A DNA stretch of 64,000 nucleotides, taken from positions 62,001 to 126,000 of the forward strand of contig NZ_CAIJDP010000068.1 in the NCBI RefSeq assembly GCF_903819435.1. The letters are read 5' to 3'. Below the pieces are notes generated by a model. The model was not told where the DNA came from, ran no database searches, and was given only the letters and a program-made list of their open reading frames with translations. The first letter of the stretch is position 1. Every line of letters starts with the position of its first letter. Shown one piece after another: positions 18,707 through 27,195 of the stretch. The position numbers were made by a program, and so were the translations under genes. This DNA comes from Flavobacterium salmonis. Its GTDB lineage: Bacteria > Bacteroidota > Bacteroidia > Flavobacteriales > Flavobacteriaceae.

Positions 18707-18714
18707 TAAATTTG
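18707..18714 (+). promoter_or_regulatory. Promoter -7 box upstream of the NYN gene
   Basis: TAAATTTG fits TAnnTTTG and lies 76 bases before the ATG at 18791. It supports the short start of that gene, because the longer frame (from a TTG at 18731) would begin almost at the transcription start. Confidence 0.4.
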
Positions 18715-18790
18715 ACAAAAGGCACTCACATTGTTTTTATTTTTATTAATTTTAAAACACTTTAAACAAAAAATCTTAACACCTGATCTA

Positions 18791-19573
18791 ATGGCTTTAA
18801 GCAACACGAAAGACCTAAAATTAGCCGTTCTTATTGATGCTGACAACGTACCTTACAGCAATGTAAAAGGAATGATGGAAGAAATAACCAAATTTGGAAC
18901 CCCAACAACAAAAAGAATTTATGCTGACTGGACCAAGCCAAATTCCAATGGGTGGAAAAGCGTTTTACTCGAACACGCCATAACTCCTATTCAGCAATAT
19001 AGTTATACCGTAGGTAAAAACTCCTCAGATTCAGCACTGATTATTGATGCCATGGATTTACTTTATTCAGGTAAACTGGATGGTTTTTGCATTGTTTCAA
19101 GCGACAGCGATTTTACACGTCTTGCCATTCGTTTACGGGAATCCGGAATGAAAGTAATTGGTATTGGAGAAAAGAAAACCCCAAACTCTTTTATTGTTGC
19201 CTGTGACAGGTTCATTTATATTGAAGTTTTGGATGGTGCCATTCAAAAGAAAAAACCCAAACCGACTGCTGCAACAGACTCAAAAAAACCGGCAGAAAAG
19301 CCAGCTGCAAAGGCTTTAGCTAAAATAGACACCGGTACAATTGATTTAATTGAAGCCACAATTGAAGATATTGAAGATGATGATGGCTGGGCTTTTTTAG
19401 GCGATGTTGGAAACTTAATTGTGAAGAAAAAACCCGAATTTGACCCTCGTAATTATGGTTTTTCGAAACTGACGCCAATGTTGAAATCATTAACAGATAT
19501 CCTGGAGATCGATGAAAGAGAGTCTGACAAAAAAGGCATCAAACATGTTTATGTCAGACTGAGATTCAACTAA
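18791..19573 (+). CDS. NYN-domain ribonuclease-like protein with C-terminal OST-HTH/LOTUS domain
   Basis: The protein has 260 residues from the ATG at 18791. The NYN (PIN-like, LabA/DUF88) domain fills about 8-140 and keeps its acidic metal-site residues: LIDADN (Asp16, Asp18), NSSDSALIIDA (Asp80) and SSDSDF (Asp105, Asp107). A Lys/Ala/Pro-rich linker (about 150-175) leads to a winged-helix OST-HTH/LOTUS domain (about 190-255, GWAFLGDVGNLIVKKKPEFD). Known for the families: NYN domains cut RNA, and OST-HTH domains bind RNA. Inferred: cytoplasmic RNA-processing or decay factor. The next gene follows after 31 bases, so they may share a transcript although no functional link is obvious. Confidence 0.88.
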   Translation: MALSNTKDLKLAVLIDADNVPYSNVKGMMEEITKFGTPTTKRIYADWTKPNSNGWKSVLLEHAITPIQQYSYTVGKNSSDSALIIDAMDLLYSGKLDGFCIVSSDSDFTRLAIRLRESGMKVIGIGEKKTPNSFIVACDRFIYIEVLDGAIQKKKPKPTAATDSKKPAEKPAAKALAKIDTGTIDLIEATIEDIEDDDGWAFLGDVGNLIVKKKPEFDPRNYGFSKLTPMLKSLTDILEIDERESDKKGIKHVYVRLRFN

Positions 19574-19604
19574 ATCAAATTTTATATTTTAAGATTAAAA
19601 AAAC

Positions 19605-21116
19605 ATGAGACAAAAATTCTTTATCTACGGCTTCTTGTTGTTTCTAGTTGTTGCCGCCATATATTATTATTTCAAGCTTGGTTTCTTACTGCTAATTATT
19701 TTACCCATTTTGTTAGTTATTGGATTTTTTAATACCCTTCAGAAAAAACATGCCATCTTACGAAATTTTCCTGTTTTGGGCTATTTCAGATATCTTTTTG
19801 AAATGATTGCGCCTGAAATTCAGCAGTATTTTATCGAAAGATCTACTGATGGAAAACCTTTTTCCAGAAATCAGCGTTCATTAGTATATCAAAGAGCCAA
19901 AAATATTGACTCCAATACACCTTTTGGAACCCAGTTAAATCTCAATGAAAGAAGTTATGAAGGAATCAAACATTCGATTTTTCCGGAAAAAGTCAACGAA
20001 GAATTACCACGGGTTTTAGTAGGCGGAAAAGATTGCAAACAACCTTACCTAGCTTCATTACTAAATGTTTCTGCAATGAGTTTTGGTTCTCTGAGTGAAC
20101 ATGCGGTTCGAGCCATAAACATTGGTGCTAAAAAAGGAAATTTCTACCAAAACACAGGAGAAGGCGGATTAACAGAGTTTCATTTAGCAGGAGGAGGCGA
20201 TATTACCTGGCAGATTGGTACCGGTTATTTTGGATGCCGCGATGCAGAAGGAAATTTCAATCCTGAAAAATTCTCTGAAAAAGCCAATCTTCCAAACGTA
20301 AAAATGATCGAAATTAAACTTTCTCAAGGTGCTAAACCAGGTCACGGAGGTGTACTTCCGGCGGCTAAAAATACTGTGCAAATTGCAAAGATAAGAGGCG
20401 TAGAACCACATACCATGATTCTTTCTCCTCCAGGGCACCATGCTTTTTCTGATGCGAAAGGATTAATTTATTTCATTAAACAATTGCGTGATTTATCAAA
20501 CGGAAAACCAATCGGATTTAAATTATGTATTGGAAACACCGCAGAATTTGAAGCTATCTGTCATGAAATGATTGCTGAAGATATTTATCCGGATTTCATT
20601 ACCGTTGATGGTGCCGAAGGAGGAACCGGTGCCGCTCCTTTAGAGTTTTCTGATGGTGTAGGAATGCCTTTTGAACCCGCTCTGATATTTGTAAACAAGA
20701 CGCTTAAAGGATTAAATATTAGGGACAAAATACGTATTATCGGAAGTGGAAAAATTATTTCTGGTTATTCAATTCTTCACGCCATTGCTTTGGGAGCAGA
20801 TATGTGCAATAGTGCCAGAGGATTTATGTTTTCTTTGGGCTGTATACAGGCACTACGTTGTCACAATAATGAATGTCCTACAGGAGTAGCCACTCAAAAC
20901 AAAATGTTAATGAAGGGTTTGGTAGTGACCGATAAATCAGATCGTGTGTATCATTTTCACAAAAACACTCTACATGCTGCGAATGAACTTTTGGCTGCTG
21001 CCGGAAAATCGAGTTTTGCTGATGTTGACATCAATATTTTCATGCGGGGTGATGAATTTGCAAATTTATCCGACTCTTATTTCCCTGATAATTTATCGAA
21101 TGTAACCAATCATTAA
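19605..21116 (+). CDS. Membrane-anchored FMN-binding glutamate synthase family protein
   Basis: The protein has 503 residues. Two membrane helices lie at about 5-42. The rest is the FMN-binding TIM barrel of glutamate synthase (GltB/GlxD type): SAMSFGSLSEHA, NTGEGGLTEFH, KPGHGGVLPA, TVDGAEGGTGAAPLEF and the 3Fe-4S ligands Cys413, Cys419 and Cys424 in CIQALRCHNNECPTG. It lacks the glutaminase domain and the C-terminal GXGXG domain of full GltB. Known: such stand-alone proteins are common and mostly uncharacterised. Inferred: membrane-tethered oxidoreductase facing the cytoplasm; the substrate is not shown by the sequence. A terminator follows directly. Confidence 0.9.
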   Translation: MRQKFFIYGFLLFLVVAAIYYYFKLGFLLLIILPILLVIGFFNTLQKKHAILRNFPVLGYFRYLFEMIAPEIQQYFIERSTDGKPFSRNQRSLVYQRAKNIDSNTPFGTQLNLNERSYEGIKHSIFPEKVNEELPRVLVGGKDCKQPYLASLLNVSAMSFGSLSEHAVRAINIGAKKGNFYQNTGEGGLTEFHLAGGGDITWQIGTGYFGCRDAEGNFNPEKFSEKANLPNVKMIEIKLSQGAKPGHGGVLPAAKNTVQIAKIRGVEPHTMILSPPGHHAFSDAKGLIYFIKQLRDLSNGKPIGFKLCIGNTAEFEAICHEMIAEDIYPDFITVDGAEGGTGAAPLEFSDGVGMPFEPALIFVNKTLKGLNIRDKIRIIGSGKIISGYSILHAIALGADMCNSARGFMFSLGCIQALRCHNNECPTGVATQNKMLMKGLVVTDKSDRVYHFHKNTLHAANELLAAAGKSSFADVDINIFMRGDEFANLSDSYFPDNLSNVTNH

Positions 21117-21121
21117 TACAA

Positions 21122-21160
21122 AAGCCTCTTTGTTCACAAATGCAAAGAGGCTTCTTTTTA
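21122..21160 (+). terminator. Intrinsic terminator
   Basis: An 11-bp stem (AAGCCTCTTTG with CAAAGAGGCTT, 10-base loop) followed by CTTTTTA ends the glutamate synthase-like gene. Confidence 0.88.
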
Positions 21161-21175
21161 TATTTAAAGCTAAAT

Positions 21176-21605
21176 TCAGAGCTTTGCAGCGACCTTTTTT
21201 ACTGCAGAACCTGTAAAAGTGGCCAATTCTTCTTTACCTATTAATTGTTTTGCAATAATGGAGTTATTATAGGCTAATAAATAAACATCAAACTTTACAT
21301 CTTCATCGATCAATTCTTTAGAAATCTGATTATTCTCGATCATTCCTTTCAATAAATCGGGAAATGATTTGCCATAAGCTAGTTTGTTTTCATCTGTTTC
21401 CTCAAGATTGGTTTCAATTCTTATTTCAATTTTATTATCTTTTAAAAATGCTTTGGCACTGGTACTAGTAATATTTGGACCATTTTATAGAACTCGAAGT
21501 ATTGTAGGTCGTTACGTGTTCCTGAATTTTTTGCTTTGTATTTTTACAGCTTACCAACATTAATACAACAACAAAAACAAATGCGATTTGGGTAGTTTTT
21601 TTTAT
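21176..21605 (-). pseudogene. Broken paralogue of the adjacent lipoprotein gene
   Basis: On the minus strand the frame starts with ATA instead of ATG at 21605 and reads IKKTTQIAFVFVVVLMLVSC, then KNTKQKIQEHVTTYN, matching the intact neighbour (lipobox LLISC, KNTKQKLQEYVVTYN). It then hits a stop (SKYY stop). Homology resumes in another frame (PNITSTSAKAFLKDNKIEI, compare ENVTLTTARGYINDNKIEL) and runs to the stop at 21176. So the copy has lost its start codon and carries a frameshifting deletion. It is a decayed tandem duplicate of the gene at 21869-22273. Confidence 0.85.
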
Positions 21606-21780
21606 AAATTATTGGATTTATAGTTATTTTTTAACTCAAACATAATTAATTTATAATACAAAAACAACATCCGAGTATAAAAAAATAACCGATAATTCCT
21701 TGAATACAAATCAATTAAGAATTAAAAAAAAGCAATTTGTAAGAATAAATAAAAACACTTATTCTATTTATTTTAAATTA

Positions 21781-21822
21781 TAAACACAAAAGTCTCTTTA
21801 AATTAAACTTAAAGAGACTTTT
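21781..21822 (-). terminator. Intrinsic terminator of the lipoprotein gene
   Basis: A 14-bp perfect stem (21788-21801 with 21809-21822, AAGTCTCTTTAA type) lies downstream of the minus-strand stop at 21869, with a T-rich 3' side on that strand. Confidence 0.8.
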
Positions 21823-21868
21823 ATATGTAAGAATCTAATCGGGGTGTATATTATAAAAATTTGATTGA

Positions 21869-22273
21869 TTATTTTAAATATTGAAGCGATTCCTTTGTGA
21901 GCACTTCCTTATTTAAAACAGTATTATCATCAGCCAAATAATAAAGGTGAAATTCTACTCCTTCTTCTATTAATTCTGTTGGAATCTGATCTTTTTTAAT
22001 CATGGATTGTCTCATTTTTGCAAATGTTACAGAAGTAGCAACTTTCTTGCCCTCGTTTTGTTTTAAATTAGTTTCAAAACGCAATTCTATTTTGTTATCA
22101 TTAATGTAACCTCTTGCTGTAGTAAGCGTTACATTTTCGGCTCGAAAACTAGGAGCAATAGTTTTGTTGTATGTAACAACATACTCCTGAAGTTTTTGTT
22201 TGGTATTTTTACAGCTTATCAGCAACATTACAACAAAAAGAGTAAAGGCAACTTTGGATATTTTGTTAATCAT
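21869..22273 (-). CDS. Small lipoprotein of unknown function
   Basis: The protein has 134 residues from the ATG at 22273. A longer frame to 22300 overlaps the YhcH gene and puts nine polar residues before the signal, so I reject it. The signal ends in lipobox LLISC. The mature part has a helical start (NTKQKLQEYVVTYNKT) and beta segments (YINDNKIELRFETNL), and no family I recognise. Inferred: membrane-anchored in the periplasm. It begins 16 bases after the YhcH-family gene and is probably co-transcribed. A decayed copy lies downstream at 21176-21605. Confidence 0.82.
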   Translation of the reverse strand: MINKISKVAFTLFVVMLLISCKNTKQKLQEYVVTYNKTIAPSFRAENVTLTTARGYINDNKIELRFETNLKQNEGKKVATSVTFAKMRQSMIKKDQIPTELIEEGVEFHLYYLADDNTVLNKEVLTKESLQYLK

Positions 22274-22289
22274 AACTTTTGGTTTGATG

Positions 22290-22739
22290 CTATATTTCAA
22301 CTTTTATTACAATCTTATTCAGTAATCCGTCTGTAATCATTGGTGCATGCACATCTTCAGGGAAAAGAATTACAAATTGATTTTCTTTCAATTTAAAAAA
22401 CATATCAGGTGCATCTCTAAAAAAACGTACATCTTTCTCTTCATTATAACCACCATTTGGAGTTTTGCAGTCTGCTCTTGGTTTCCATGCAAAAGTTTCT
22501 GTTTCACTTATACAAAACTGAATATCAATATTTTTATCATGACATTCAAAAGTTGCCAGACTCTCTTCTATTGTTTTTCCTTTACCCTGAAAACCAAAAA
22601 ACTTTACACCATCTGTTTCATGTTTAAAATCTGCCGGAAGGTTTTGAACATCATTATTGCGTAAATAATCAAAAGCTTTTTTAAAAGACGGATGCAAAAC
22701 TTCATATTTTGCTGCATTTTCTAATGAATCTATTATCAT
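22290..22739 (-). CDS. YhcH/YjgK/YiaL family protein
   Basis: The protein has 149 residues, the normal size for this cupin-like family (DUF386). Family marks are the N-terminal MIIDSLENA..Y, GFQGKGKTIEESLATFECHDKN in the position of the HxxxxDI metal site (HDKNIDIQF), and ILFPEDVHAPMI followed by KIVIKV. Known: members such as YhcH and TabA are cytoplasmic proteins linked to sugar-acid metabolism and biofilm, with a metal-binding beta barrel; the exact reaction is not settled. No sugar genes are near, and the only partner is the lipoprotein gene just downstream. Confidence 0.9.
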   Translation of the reverse strand: MIIDSLENAAKYEVLHPSFKKAFDYLRNNDVQNLPADFKHETDGVKFFGFQGKGKTIEESLATFECHDKNIDIQFCISETETFAWKPRADCKTPNGGYNEEKDVRFFRDAPDMFFKLKENQFVILFPEDVHAPMITDGLLNKIVIKVEI

Positions 22740-22881
22740 AATTCTATTATCGTTTAAAGTGATATTTTCTTGTAAAAATAAGACAATAATTTATTCCAAA
22801 TCCTATAAATTATTCAATTTACAAAATCAATTACAACTTCTTTGTAACTTTGTTTATCTCAAATTTCCCTAAAACTAGCCA

Positions 22882-23295
22882 GTGCTCCATTTGAAAAATT
22901 ATAGAACAATATATTTCCTGTTGCTCATATCGGTCATTTTTCTTGGAATTATTTCCCGAAAAATTGATTTTATCCCCTTGTACTTTGGAGATTTTCTCTA
23001 TGCTGTGATGATCTATATTTTGACAAGAATAGTTCTAATCAAAAACAAACCGGTTCAAATTGGCATTCTTTCACTTTTTGTCTGTTACTGCATTGAATCC
23101 TTTCAGCTTTGTCAGGCAGAATGGATTATTGCAATACGAAAAACACTTTTTGGAAGATATGTTCTGGGACAAGGTTTTTTATGGACTGATTTGATAGCAT
23201 ATACTTTTGGAATTGCAGTTACATTAATTATTGAAAAAATTATTTTAAAAAAAATCACTTATGAAACTCGTTTTTGCATCAAACAACCTGAATAA
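22882..23295 (+). CDS. DUF2809 membrane protein
   Basis: The protein has 137 residues from a GTG at 22882; a TTG at 22891 (MKNYRTIYFLLL) is an equally likely start, and no ATG exists. Four hydrophobic segments are visible (about 9-27, 30-50, 55-72, 108-128). The sequence YFGDFLYAVMIY and CIESFQL, RYVLGQGFLWTDLIAY are typical of the DUF2809 family. The function of the family is unknown. The 3' end overlaps the start of rdgB by 35 bases, so translation of the two is probably coupled. Confidence 0.85.
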   Translation: MLHLKNYRTIYFLLLISVIFLGIISRKIDFIPLYFGDFLYAVMIYILTRIVLIKNKPVQIGILSLFVCYCIESFQLCQAEWIIAIRKTLFGRYVLGQGFLWTDLIAYTFGIAVTLIIEKIILKKITYETRFCIKQPE

Positions 23296-23839
23296 AATTA
23301 AAGAAATTCAAAGCATATTAAACGGATCTATCCAAATATTAAGCCTGGAAGAAATTGGCTGTCACGAAGAAATACCGGAAACAGCGAATACTATAGAAGG
23401 AAACGCTATTTTAAAAGCCAATTATATAACTAAAAAATACGGTTACGATTGCTTTGCCGATGATACCGGACTTGAAGTTACAGCTCTAAATGGAGCACCT
23501 GGTGTTTTTTCGGCGCGATATGCCGGAGAACAAAAAGATGCAAATGATAATATGGATAAACTTTTAGATGCTTTAAAAGAGGAATCTGACAGAACTGCAA
23601 AGTTCAAGACCGTTATTGCATTAAACTTAAAGGGAGAACAGCATCTTTTTACCGGAATTGCAAAAGGAGAAATCACCCTCAGTAAAACAGGAAACCGCGG
23701 GTTTGGATACGATCCTATTTTTCAGCCTGAAAATTATACGGAAACTTTTGCCGAATTAGCTTCAGAAATAAAGAACAAAATTAGTCATCGTGCAAAAGCA
23801 ACAGAGCAACTAATTGATTTTCTGAACTCAACAAAATAA
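23261..23839 (+). CDS. rdgB: RdgB/HAM1 non-canonical purine NTP pyrophosphatase
   Basis: The enzyme hydrolyses dITP, dXTP and ITP to monophosphates and keeps deaminated purines out of nucleic acids, in the cytoplasm. The 192-residue protein is of normal length and shows the family marks: FASNNLNKIKEI (5-16), FADDTGLEV (65-73) with Asp residues at the metal site, APGVFSARYAG (79-89), GNRGFGYDPIF and SHRAKA near the end. The start at 23261 lies inside the DUF2809 gene (35-base overlap). Confidence 0.95.
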   Translation: MKLVFASNNLNKIKEIQSILNGSIQILSLEEIGCHEEIPETANTIEGNAILKANYITKKYGYDCFADDTGLEVTALNGAPGVFSARYAGEQKDANDNMDKLLDALKEESDRTAKFKTVIALNLKGEQHLFTGIAKGEITLSKTGNRGFGYDPIFQPENYTETFAELASEIKNKISHRAKATEQLIDFLNSTK

Positions 23840-24004
23840 TTGTTTAAAATACAACATTTAAATAGGTAAATTTTATATTTTGAGACGTGTTTTTTTAGAT
23901 TTACTGTCAAAATGTTTTTCATTACAAACATAACTTTTTGATAATCAAATCATAACAAATACACAATTCTTAAAATAGCATTAGTTTATCTGAATAATTA
24001 ACAG

Positions 24005-24012
24005 TAATTTTG
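24005..24012 (+). promoter_or_regulatory. Promoter -7 box for the DEAD-box helicase
   Basis: TAATTTTG fits TAnnTTTG, 29 bases before the ATG at 24034. This makes the upstream TTG at 24010 unlikely as start. No -33 TTG at the usual spacing. Confidence 0.5.
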
Positions 24013-24033
24013 CACCCTATTTTAAATACACAT

Positions 24034-25953
24034 ATGAATAAATTTGAACAATTAGGATTGAATGAATCGTTACTGAAGGCGATTTTAGATCTAGGATTTG
24101 AGAATCCGTCAGAAGTACAGGAGAAAGCGATTCCCCTATTATTGGAAAAAGACACAGATATGGTTGCGTTAGCTCAGACAGGGACAGGGAAAACAGCAGC
24201 ATTTGGTTTTCCGCTAATTCAAAAAATTGATGCTGACAACAGAAATACACAAGCATTAGTTTTATCGCCAACACGAGAACTTTGTTTACAGATTACCAAC
24301 GAACTTAAAAACTACTCAAAATACGAGAAAGGTATTAATGTGGTAGCAGTTTACGGCGGGGCTAGTATTACAGAGCAAGCTAGGGACATTAAGAGAGGAG
24401 CACAAATTATTGTAGCAACTCCGGGAAGAATGCAGGACATGATCAACAGAGGTTTGGTTAACATTAAAAATATAGATTACTGTATTCTTGATGAGGCTGA
24501 TGAGATGTTGAACATGGGATTCTATGAAGACATCGTATCTATTTTATCCGATACTCCAGATCAAAAAAGTACATGGTTGTTCTCTGCAACTATGCCACAA
24601 GAGGTTGCCAGAATTGCAAAACAATTCATGAGCGATCCTGTAGAAATTACTGTTGGAGCTAAGAACTCAGGTTCTGCAACAGTTTCTCACGAATTTTACT
24701 TAGTAAATGCACGTGATCGTTACGAGGCTTTAAAACGTTTAGCCGATGCAAACCCGGATATTTTCTCTGTGGTTTTCTGTCGTACAAAAAGAGACACACA
24801 AGCGGTAGCTGAAAAATTAATTGAAGATGGATACAGTGCAGCTGCATTGCACGGAGATTTATCTCAGGCGCAACGTGATGGTGTAATGAAATCTTTCCGT
24901 GGAAGACAAATTCAGATGCTTGTTGCTACTGACGTTGCCGCACGTGGTATTGACGTTGATAATATTACTCACGTAGTAAATTACCAGCTTCCTGACGAAA
25001 TTGAAACATACAATCACCGTTCAGGGCGTACAGGTAGAGCTGGGAAATTAGGGACTTCTATTGTTATTGTTACAAAAAGTGAGTTGCGTAAAATTTCTTC
25101 TATAGAAAGAATCATTAAACAAAAATTCGAAGAAAAAACAATTCCATCCGGAATTGAAATCTGCGAAATTCAGTTATTACACTTAGCAACCAAAATTAAA
25201 GATACTGAAGTTGATCACGAAATTGACAACTATTTGCCAGCAATCAACAATGTTCTTGAAGATTTATCTAAAGAAGAGCTGATTAAAAAAATGGTATCTG
25301 TAGAATTTAATCGTTTTATTGCTTATTACAAGAAAAACAGAGATTTATCATCACAATCTGGAGAAAGACGTGAGAGAAATGATTCTGAGCCAAGAGAGTT
25401 CAATAATAACGGTGCAGTTCGTTATTTTGTGAACATCGGATCAAGAGACAATTTTGACTGGATGACGCTTAAAGATTATTTGAAAGAAACATTAGACTTA
25501 GGTCGTGATGACGTTTTCAAAGTAGATGTAAAAGAAGGTTTCTCTTTCTTTAATACTGATCCTGAGCACACTGATAAAGTAATGGAAGTATTAAACAACG
25601 TTCAATTAGAAGGACGTCGTATTAATGTTGAAATTTCTAAAAATGACGGTGGAGGAAGACGTGACCACAATAATCGTGGTGGCGGACGTAGTTCTGGCGG
25701 ACCAAGAAGAGAAGGTTCTGGCGGAGGAAGTTTTGGCCCAAGACGTGAAGGTTCTGGTGGTGGATTCAGAAGCGACAGAAACTCTGCTCCTAGAGAAGGT
25801 GGCTTCAGAAGCGACAGAAATTCATCTGCTCCTAAAAGAGAAGGTGGTTTTAGAAGCTCGACTCCAAGAACCGAAGGTGGTTCAGACAGAGCTCCAAGAC
25901 GTTCTGAAAGCTTTGGTGATTCACCAAGACCAAGAAGACCAAGAAGAGATTAA
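24034..25953 (+). CDS. DEAD-box RNA helicase with DbpA-type RNA-binding domain and RGG-rich tail
   Basis: The protein has 639 residues from the ATG at 24034. All helicase motifs are intact: Q-motif region (FEQLGLN, PSEVQEKAIP), AQTGTGKT (47-54), PTREL, TPGR, DEAD (153-156), SAT (184-186), ARGIDVD and HRSGRTGR. A DbpA-like RNA-binding domain spans about 465-545. The last 90 residues are a Gly/Arg-rich tail with repeated FRSDRN and PRREGSGGG units. Known for the family: ATP-driven RNA unwinding in ribosome assembly, mRNA decay and cold adaptation. Inferred role is the same; which of CsdA-, RhlE- or DbpA-like tasks it does cannot be told. It is a single gene between a promoter box and a terminator. 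Confidence 0.94.
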   Translation: MNKFEQLGLNESLLKAILDLGFENPSEVQEKAIPLLLEKDTDMVALAQTGTGKTAAFGFPLIQKIDADNRNTQALVLSPTRELCLQITNELKNYSKYEKGINVVAVYGGASITEQARDIKRGAQIIVATPGRMQDMINRGLVNIKNIDYCILDEADEMLNMGFYEDIVSILSDTPDQKSTWLFSATMPQEVARIAKQFMSDPVEITVGAKNSGSATVSHEFYLVNARDRYEALKRLADANPDIFSVVFCRTKRDTQAVAEKLIEDGYSAAALHGDLSQAQRDGVMKSFRGRQIQMLVATDVAARGIDVDNITHVVNYQLPDEIETYNHRSGRTGRAGKLGTSIVIVTKSELRKISSIERIIKQKFEEKTIPSGIEICEIQLLHLATKIKDTEVDHEIDNYLPAINNVLEDLSKEELIKKMVSVEFNRFIAYYKKNRDLSSQSGERRERNDSEPREFNNNGAVRYFVNIGSRDNFDWMTLKDYLKETLDLGRDDVFKVDVKEGFSFFNTDPEHTDKVMEVLNNVQLEGRRINVEISKNDGGGRRDHNNRGGGRSSGGPRREGSGGGSFGPRREGSGGGFRSDRNSAPREGGFRSDRNSSAPKREGGFRSSTPRTEGGSDRAPRRSESFGDSPRPRRPRRD

Positions 25954-25975
25954 TAATTTAATATCTATAAATACA

Positions 25976-26016
25976 AATCCCAAATTCCAGATATAATTGG
26001 AATTTGGGATTTTTTC
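25976..26016 (+). terminator. Intrinsic terminator of the helicase gene
   Basis: A 14-bp stem (AATCCCAAATTCCA with TGGAATTTGGGATT) runs into TTTTTTCTT. Confidence 0.92.
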
Positions 26017-26125
26017 TTATATCAAATAATCTTATCAGTGCCTTTGTTAATTTTCTGATAATTATATTCCAAGACTACGAAATATTTAATCCCGATTTAC
26101 TACTTTTAATGCTTTAAATCAGGAT

Positions 26126-26899
26126 ATGAAATATTTCACAGTTTTCTTTTTCACACTATTCTCAGCTATCGGTTTCGCACAGGAAACAGCATCTACTGTT
26201 CCTCAACGGGTTTCCGGTTACATTTATAACGACAATAGTAAAGAGCCTATTCCCAATGTAAATGTCATTAACACCAACAAAGTGCGTGGTGCTATGTCTG
26301 ATGCAAAAGGATACTTTGAAATAGATGTTCAGGCTAACGACACCCTTCATTTTTCTATTTTAGGTTTTCAATCCCTAAGAATCAGAGTTACAAATGACTG
26401 GATAAAAAACAAAGTCACAAGAATTCAGCTTACCGAAAAAGCAATTGCTCTTGAAGAAGTTGTTATTGCTCCTTTTAGTTTAACCGGTTATCTTGAAGTG
26501 GATTCAAAATTAATTCCAACCAAAGAAAATTACCGTTATAGTATTTCCGGGCTTACACAAGGTTACGAAGCAGGTGAATATTCTCCAAACGCTTTCGGAA
26601 AAGTTTTGGGTTCTATTTTTAATCCCGCCGATATGCTCTATAACTTCTTTGGTAAAAACGGGCGAGAACTTAAGAAGCTTAAAGAAATGAGAAAAGATGA
26701 TACTGTTCGAAATCTTCTGGAATCAAAATACGATCGCGAAACTGTATCTGTATTGTTAGGTGTAAGCAAGGACGAAATTCCGGAAATCCTGCATCGATGC
26801 AGTTATTCAGATGCTTTTATTCAGGAAGCAAATGATTTACAAATTATGGATGCTATCAGTGCCTGCTACGAACAATATAAGGTATTGAAACGAAATTAA
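26126..26899 (+). CDS. Exported protein with carboxypeptidase-regulatory-like domain
   Basis: The protein has 257 residues. A signal peptide (AIGFAQ, about 19) is followed by a CarboxypepD_reg-like beta-sandwich (about 28-110: VSGYIYNDNSKEPIPNVNV, GAMSDAKGYFEIDVQANDTL). The EEVVIAPFSLTGYLEVD after it resembles the linker before a TonB-receptor plug, but no plug follows. The C-terminal half is helical (RELKKLKEMRKDD, YSDAFIQEANDLQIMDAI) and I recognise no named domain there. Inferred: periplasmic or outer-membrane-associated protein. It is a single transcription unit ending at a terminator. Confidence 0.85.
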   Translation: MKYFTVFFFTLFSAIGFAQETASTVPQRVSGYIYNDNSKEPIPNVNVINTNKVRGAMSDAKGYFEIDVQANDTLHFSILGFQSLRIRVTNDWIKNKVTRIQLTEKAIALEEVVIAPFSLTGYLEVDSKLIPTKENYRYSISGLTQGYEAGEYSPNAFGKVLGSIFNPADMLYNFFGKNGRELKKLKEMRKDDTVRNLLESKYDRETVSVLLGVSKDEIPEILHRCSYSDAFIQEANDLQIMDAISACYEQYKVLKRN

Positions 26900-26916
26900 T
26901 TAGAAACACATATATC

Positions 26917-26948
26917 ATCCTCAATTTTAAAAATTGGGGATTTTTTTA
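26917..26948 (+). terminator. Intrinsic terminator
   Basis: Stem ATCCTCAAT with ATTGGGGAT (one G-T pair), followed by TTTTTTT, 18 bases after the stop of the carboxypeptidase-regulatory-like gene. Confidence 0.85.
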
Positions 26949-27017
26949 TGTCTTTAAGGATTTTAAAAACACTACATTTACTTTAATGTTATTAATTTAA
27001 TTTAAAATCAACATATT

Positions 27018-27128
27018 ATGGCAAAGAGTCAGGATGCTAAGAAAACATCAAAAAAAGAACCGTTAAAAACGGCTAAAGAAAAAAAAGAAGAAAAGAGAGA
27101 AAAGAAAAACTCTCCTAAAAGGGATTAA
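27018..27128 (+). CDS. 36-residue lysine-rich small protein
   Basis: An ATG at 27018 opens a 36-codon frame made almost only of Lys, Glu, Ser and Arg (MAKSQDAKKTSKKEPLKTAK, then KEKKEEKREKKNSPKRD). It has no hydrophobic core and should be disordered and basic. The position 120 bases after a terminator gives it its own unit. Small Lys-rich proteins of this kind bind nucleic acid in other bacteria, so a nucleoid or RNA-binding role is possible but unproven. Support is the clean frame, the ATG in an AT-rich leader and the biased but not simple-repeat composition. Confidence 0.6.
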   Translation: MAKSQDAKKTSKKEPLKTAKEKKEEKREKKNSPKRD

Positions 27129-27195
27129 ATTTGATAGATACAACCGCAGTTTTCAATTCTCAGCTAACTGATTACCAAAAACTGTGGCTGTTAAC

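Noticed and set aside
25625..25996. Second-frame open reading frame in the Arg/Gly-rich tail of the helicase
   Set aside because: It is a low-complexity shadow of the repeated RGG-type tail in the overlapping real gene and has no start signal.
27144..27186. Imperfect hairpin CCGCAGTTTT/AAAACTGTGG before pepD end
   Set aside because: The loop is 23 bases and there is no T run, so a terminator is not supported.
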